Below, piece after piece: positions 60,893 through 64,000 of a stretch of 64,000 bases of DNA (the first letter of the stretch is position 1; every line of letters begins with the position of its first letter). The position numbers were made by a program, and so were the translations under genes. Below the pieces are notes generated by a model. It saw only the letters and a program-made list of their open reading frames with translations, was not told the origin of the DNA and did not search any database. The stretch comes from Sphingopyxis sp. MSC1_008. Lineage in GTDB: Bacteria; Pseudomonadota; Alphaproteobacteria; Sphingomonadales; Sphingomonadaceae. Location of the stretch: assembly GCF_023197165.1 (NCBI RefSeq), contig NZ_JALPRD010000003.1, positions 1 to 64,000 on the forward strand, in the 5' to 3' direction.

Positions 60893-61294
60893 CTAGGGGC
60901 GGCGGCGAAACGGCCAGTCGGTCGCGCCGCTCGCCCATAGCGCCCACCAGATGATCAGCGGCTGCGCGGCGAGGCGCGGGCCGTGATACCACCAGCTCAG
61001 CGTCTCGCCGCCGATCGTGACATTGGCGAGCGCGTGGTGAAAATTGGCGGGCCAGACGCAGAGCGCATAGAGCGCGAGGCCCCAGCCGGCCGCCTTGCGC
61101 GTGGCCGGGATCATCAACCCGATCGCGCCCGCGATCTCGGCGATGCCGGTCGCGGCGACAACCAGCCCGGGCTGCGGCACCCACGGTGGGGTGATCGCGA
61201 GGAAGGGCGTGGGAGCCGCAAGGTGGCGATAGCCCGCATAGCCATAGGCCAGCGCGAGCAGCCAGCGCAGCGCGGTGCGGACCGGCGCGGTCAA
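60893..61294 (-). CDS. DoxX-family membrane protein
   Basis: This 133-residue protein has four membrane helices (LRWLLALAYGYAGYRHL, GIAEIAGAIGLMIP, WGLALYALCVWPANFHHAL). The probable start is TTG 61294, overlapping the reductase stop as TTGA. DoxX proteins are small quinone-related or redox-linked membrane proteins. Coupling to a ferredoxin-NADP reductase suggests a redox role. The terminal WPFRRRP is basic. Confidence 0.85.
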   Translation of the reverse strand: MTAPVRTALRWLLALAYGYAGYRHLAAPTPFLAITPPWVPQPGLVVAATGIAEIAGAIGLMIPATRKAAGWGLALYALCVWPANFHHALANVTIGGETLSWWYHGPRLAAQPLIIWWALWASGATDWPFRRRP

Positions 61295-62583
61295 CGCCCG
61301 AGTGCGGTCAGCATCGCCTCGATGCTGGTGAATTTTTCGCGCGGACGGCCGTCGAGCGCGGCCGCAACCTCGGCCTCCTCGATCCGGCGCCAGTCGCGGA
61401 AGGTGACGGGGGTGACATCGCGGCTGGCGAGCAGCGCATCGAGCCCGGGGCGCCCCGCCTTGCCCGCGCCGCGGCCGATGTCCTCGAGCACCATTTCGCC
61501 GATGCGCGCGCCATCGGGCTTGTTGGTGCCGATCGTTCCCGACGGGCCGCGCCGTGCCCAGCCGACGGCGTAGAGGCCGGGGAGGATGCGCCCTTCATCG
61601 CTCGCGAAGCGGCCGCGGCCATGCTCATAGGGGACGCCGGGGATCGGCGGGGTCTGGTAGCCGATGCAACTGATCACCAGCCCGGCATCGAGCGCATAGG
61701 TCTCACCCGTGCCGTGACTGGTGAGGTCGGCGTCGAGCGTCGTACGCTCGACGATCACGCGCTGGACGCGGTCGTCGCCCTCGATTGCGACGGGCATGGC
61801 GAAGAAATCGAAATCGATCGTCACCGGCTTGGCGACCGGGTTCGCGGTGAAGCTGCGCAAATGCGTCACCGATTTGCGCATGCCGGGTTCGAGCATGGCA
61901 TCGTCGCCCTCGGGCGGCAGGTCGGCGGGGTCGACGCGCGGGCTGGCGCGTTCGAGATGGCCGAGTTCGCCCAGTTCCTTCGGCGTCATCGCGATCTGGT
62001 GCGGGCCGCGGCGGCCGAGAATCTGGATATGGCGCACCGCGCTGTGCGCCAGCGCATCGCGGGCGTGTGCGACGATGTCGCTGCCCGCGAATTCGCCCGG
62101 CGTCTTGGCGAGGATGCGCGCGACGTCGAGCGCGACATTGCCGTTGCCGATCACCACCACGCCCGGGGCGTCGAGCGGCGGGTCCAGATCGGCGAAGTCG
62201 GGATGGCCGTTGTACCAGCCGACAAAGGCGGCGCTGCCGATCACCCCGGGCAGGTTGGCGCCGGGGATGTCGAGCGGCCGGTCGTTGGGCGCGCCGGTCG
62301 CGAGGATGACCGCGTCATAGAGGCCGACAAGCTCGTCGATCGTCACATCGGTGCCGACCGAAACATGGCCGACGAAGCGGACATTGTCGGTCAGCGCGGT
62401 GCCCTCGTAACGGCGCGATACCGCCTTGATCGATTGGTGGTCGGGGGCGACCCCGGTGCGGATCAGGCCATAGGGAACGGGCAGCCGGTCGATGACGTCG
62501 ACCGCAATATCGTCCGCTTTCTGCAATGTTTCGGCGGTGTAATAACCCGCGGGGCCCGACCCGACGATCGCGACATGACGCAT
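61291..62583 (-). CDS. Ferredoxin-NADP reductase, adrenodoxin-reductase (FprA) type
   Basis: The protein has 430 residues from ATG 62583. Its FAD motif is VAIVGSGPAGYYTAETL; the NADP motif is VVIGNGNVALDVARIL; and GWARRGPSGTIGTNKPDGA near residue 350 is typical of adrenodoxin reductase-like enzymes. It moves electrons between NADPH and a ferredoxin, often feeding P450s or iron-sulfur assembly. It is followed by the DoxX gene in one transcript. No P450 or ferredoxin gene is adjacent. Confidence 0.92.
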   Translation of the reverse strand: MRHVAIVGSGPAGYYTAETLQKADDIAVDVIDRLPVPYGLIRTGVAPDHQSIKAVSRRYEGTALTDNVRFVGHVSVGTDVTIDELVGLYDAVILATGAPNDRPLDIPGANLPGVIGSAAFVGWYNGHPDFADLDPPLDAPGVVVIGNGNVALDVARILAKTPGEFAGSDIVAHARDALAHSAVRHIQILGRRGPHQIAMTPKELGELGHLERASPRVDPADLPPEGDDAMLEPGMRKSVTHLRSFTANPVAKPVTIDFDFFAMPVAIEGDDRVQRVIVERTTLDADLTSHGTGETYALDAGLVISCIGYQTPPIPGVPYEHGRGRFASDEGRILPGLYAVGWARRGPSGTIGTNKPDGARIGEMVLEDIGRGAGKAGRPGLDALLASRDVTPVTFRDWRRIEEAEVAAALDGRPREKFTSIEAMLTALGR

Positions 62584-62696
62584 CAACCCACTCCTTCGGG
62601 TGTCCGCGCGGGCGCGCGGCCCCTCTCTTGTTATACGGCGATGCTAGCGGCGAAATGCGCTAGGGCAAGCGGACTTGTTCGAGTGGCGAACCGGCC

Positions 62697-62725
62697 TTGA
62701 CAGCGCGGCCGTGCAATCATATTGC
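62697..62725 (+). promoter_or_regulatory. Vegetative promoter of the tRNA-Gln gene
   Basis: TTGACA at 62697-62702 is a perfect -35 element, followed after 17 bases by TATTGC at 62720-62725. The start site would lie near 62732, about six bases before the mature tRNA. Confidence 0.85.
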
Positions 62726-62737
62726 GCCCGCCTCTGC

Positions 62738-62811
62738 TGCCCTGTCGTCTAATGGTAAGACTGCGGTTTCTGATACCGCCTATCGAGGTTCGAATCCTCG
62801 CGGGGCATCCA
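62738..62811 (+). tRNA. tRNA-Gln (anticodon CTG)
   Basis: It folds fully: acceptor TGCCCTG with CGGGGCA (one G-T pair), D-arm GTCT/AGAC, anticodon stem GCGGT/ACCGC with loop TTCTGAT (anticodon CTG at 62770-62772), T-arm CGAGG/CCTCG and an encoded CCA at 62809-62811. The first pair is U1-A72, which GatCAB uses to amidate misacylated Glu-tRNA-Gln, as expected in alphaproteobacteria. The discriminator is T, not the usual G. Confidence 0.95.
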
Positions 62812-63416
62812 GAGCTTCCTGACATCGCTGAAATCCTTGCGCCGGGGCGCTTCGCGCAATTGGCGCGGGCAAAGGCGTCGGCGATCATCGGCTGCGTGGC
62901 CTTCGGTTGTCCGGAGAATTTCAGATCACCGGCCAGGCCGTGATTCGCCGAGGGGCTTCGCGCCGAACGCGCGGTTTTCCTTGCCATTGCCGTCGCCCGA
63001 TAAGCCTCGGCTTGTCCGCCGATAGATTTTCTTCGTCGCAAAAAGTGGCCTCCGGCGTTGACGAATCTAAAATCAATCGATTAAGTTGACATTGTCGTTC
63101 GGGACTGGTCGAGACGAATGACGGGCTCTCCCCTTCGACCCGCGGCTTTTGACCGGGAAGCAGCTTGCTCCGCGTTACCAACGGCTAAAGCGCGTGATGC
63201 TCGGGCGACATCGCCAGGCATTGCGTTCCCCCAGAAGGGGTATTGCGATGCGTATGTGTAGCACCATCAACTAAATCATCGCCGCGCTAGCGCGGGGTAG
63301 CGGACAGACCGCGCCCTTCGCGCCCCAGCGGCTCCCATAATCTCCAGCCGCGCCTCCTCACGCGAGACGTTTGCGGCCTGACGTCCGGCACCCGAGCGCC
63401 GGCGTGGGGAAAAATC
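62812..63416. other. 605-base stretch without a recognised gene after tRNA-Gln
   Basis: The frames here are short or mere reverse complements of one another, and none shows a known domain. An AT-rich patch at 63057-63097 contains aatctaaaatcaatcgatta and a TTGACA at 63086-63091, without a clear -10. It might be a promoter region for the following leader frame and receptor. No tRNA-end direct repeat was found, so integration at the tRNA is not supported. Confidence 0.5.
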
Positions 63417-63596
63417 ATGCCTTTGCTGACCCAATCCGACCTGTCGGATCTGGCTCGCTATCCTGCGTCCCTGCGCAGCGCCGCCCGTGCGCTGTGGGGG
63501 GCGGAGCTGGCGGCTGCCCGATCCGGCGCGGCGCACCGCGCCACCATCCATCACATCAAAAAGGGGGCGGGATCGCCGCCCGGGGACCCAATATAA
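63417..63596 (+). CDS. Possible 59-residue leader protein upstream of a TonB receptor
   Basis: An open frame of 59 codons starts at ATG 63417 with GGGGAAAA upstream as ribosome site. It has a helical N-terminal half (DLARYPASLRSAARALWGAE) and a His/Lys-rich end (HRATIHHIKKG). Its TAA stop at 63594-63596 shares one base with the receptor start (TAATG). The tight coupling suggests either a real small protein or a leader that governs translation of the receptor. Confidence 0.55.
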   Translation: MPLLTQSDLSDLARYPASLRSAARALWGAELAAARSGAAHRATIHHIKKGAGSPPGDPI

Positions 63597-64000
63597 TGAA
63601 CCGTTTCTCTCCCGATCATCGTTTGAAGTTTTTGCTTGGCGCGGCGCTGTTGCTGCCCGCTGCTCCGGCTTTTGCCGCCGAAACCACCGCTGAGACCGGC
63701 GCGTCTGCCGACGCCGCTGCCGAAGAAGAAGCCGCCGGCGCCGCGGTGGCGGCCGCCTCGGCCGCATCCTATGATGGCGCCGAAATCATCGTGTCGGCGC
63801 GCCGCCGCGATGAAAGCGCGCAGGATGTGCCGATCGCGCTGTCGGTCGTCGGCGCGTCGCAGCTCGAGGCGACGGGCAACTACTCGCTGACGCAGATCCA
63901 GCAGATCGTGCCGAGTCTGCAAGTGTTCAGCTTCAACCCGCGTAACACCAACATCAACATCCGCGGGCTCGGCAGCAATGTAGCGCTGACCAACGACGGG
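63596..64000 (+). CDS. TonB-dependent receptor, N-terminal part only
   Basis: The first 135 codons are inside the window. A signal peptide (LKFLLGAALLLPAAPAFAAE) is followed by an unusual Ala/Glu-rich linker of about 35 residues, then the TonB-box-like GAEIIVSARRRDESAQDVPI and the start of the plug domain (TNINIRGLGSNVALTNDG). The type matches the receptor at 37424-39859, but the linker is longer. The gene runs past the window end. It starts on the last base of the preceding 59-codon frame. Confidence 0.9.
   Translation, partial: MNRFSPDHRLKFLLGAALLLPAAPAFAAETTAETGASADAAAEEEAAGAAVAAASAASYDGAEIIVSARRRDESAQDVPIALSVVGASQLEATGNYSLTQIQQIVPSLQVFSFNPRNTNINIRGLGSNVALTNDG

Noticed and set aside
62631..63041. 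A 136-codon minus-strand frame crossing the tRNA-Gln
   Set aside because: It reads through the tRNA gene in reverse and is Arg/Ser/Ala-rich; tRNA overlap and composition mark it as spurious.
63086..63416. A riboswitch in front of the second TonB receptor
   Set aside because: I could not find the conserved boxes of a cobalamin or other known riboswitch; the leader is GC-rich and only locally paired.
63276..63767. A 163-codon minus-strand frame over the leader and receptor start
   Set aside because: Very Arg-rich, no domain, and opposite to a receptor with a clear signal peptide.

Overview
The window is about 64 kb of GC-rich chromosomal DNA from an alphaproteobacterium of the sphingomonad type, most likely Sphingopyxis or a close relative. 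This is inferred from gene content and style: TonB-dependent receptors without siderophore genes, a MipA/OmpV barrel, a DUF3035 lipoprotein, DUF4402 proteins, a TldD protease, the rnd-lptC-lptA arrangement, and several classes of palindromic repeat between genes. No species assignment can be proved without a search. Coding density is very high. Many neighbouring genes are joined by ATGA or TGATG overlaps, which indicates operons. I see no phage, transposon, CRISPR array or rRNA operon. The only RNA gene found is one tRNA-Gln(CTG).

Region 1 (1-5.4 kb) holds small metabolic and regulatory genes: a DUF6265 tail fused by overlap to a WYL regulator, a GFA-type zinc protein, a YdcZ transporter, a GST and flavin-binding protein pair with a divergent LysR regulator, and a MipA/OmpV outer-membrane protein. 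Region 2 (5.6-18 kb) is housekeeping. dxs runs rightwards, and a long leftward cluster runs purE-purK-folA-dipeptidase-ribF-GDPD-ileS-lspA-DUF3035 lipoprotein. It joins purine, folate and flavin synthesis to isoleucyl-tRNA charging and lipoprotein maturation. Region 3 (18-29.4 kb) holds a GGDEF cyclase with an intact inhibitory site, a divergent GDT1-like membrane protein, dps, an RGG-tailed double cold-shock protein, rnd-lptC-lptA, an Atm1-type ABC exporter, an MHYT-GGDEF-EAL protein and a Kef-type antiporter. Cyclic-di-GMP turnover and stress response dominate here.

Region 4 (29.5-37.2 kb) has recQ, a GNAT enzyme, a translationally linked set ending in a sterol-desaturase-like hydroxylase, a GMC oxidoreductase, and a wHTH regulator divergent from a VOC protein. 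Region 5 (37.2-42 kb) has a TonB-dependent receptor bracketed by two near-identical hairpins, followed by glnK-amtB. glnK has a textbook sigma-54 promoter, so this pair is the nitrogen-limitation module. Region 6 (42-50 kb) contains small conserved proteins (EEP phosphatase, DUF2007, PNPOx, DUF924), two secreted orphan proteins, tldD, and two DUF4402 proteins flanking a zf-CHCC protein. Region 7 (49.3-62.6 kb) has an orphan ABC ATPase and nadB, followed by an AAA ATPase coupled to a GT22-like glycosyltransferase. Next is a four-gene operon (desaturase, membrane-SRPBCC fusion, M20 hydrolase, GlsB) controlled across a perfect palindrome by a divergent ArsR-type regulator. An acyl-CoA dehydrogenase, a second M19 dipeptidase, and a DoxX plus ferredoxin-NADP reductase pair complete it. 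Region 8 (62.7-64 kb) has the tRNA-Gln with its own promoter, about 600 bases without a recognisable gene, and a 59-codon leader frame overlapping the start of a second TonB-dependent receptor that runs off the window.

The parts I judge most worth following are the ArsR/desaturase/SRPBCC operon with its operator, the RGG-tailed cold-shock protein, the AAA ATPase/GT22 pair, the leader frame coupled to the terminal TonB receptor, the half-degenerate GDT1-like protein, and the hairpin pair around the first TonB receptor.
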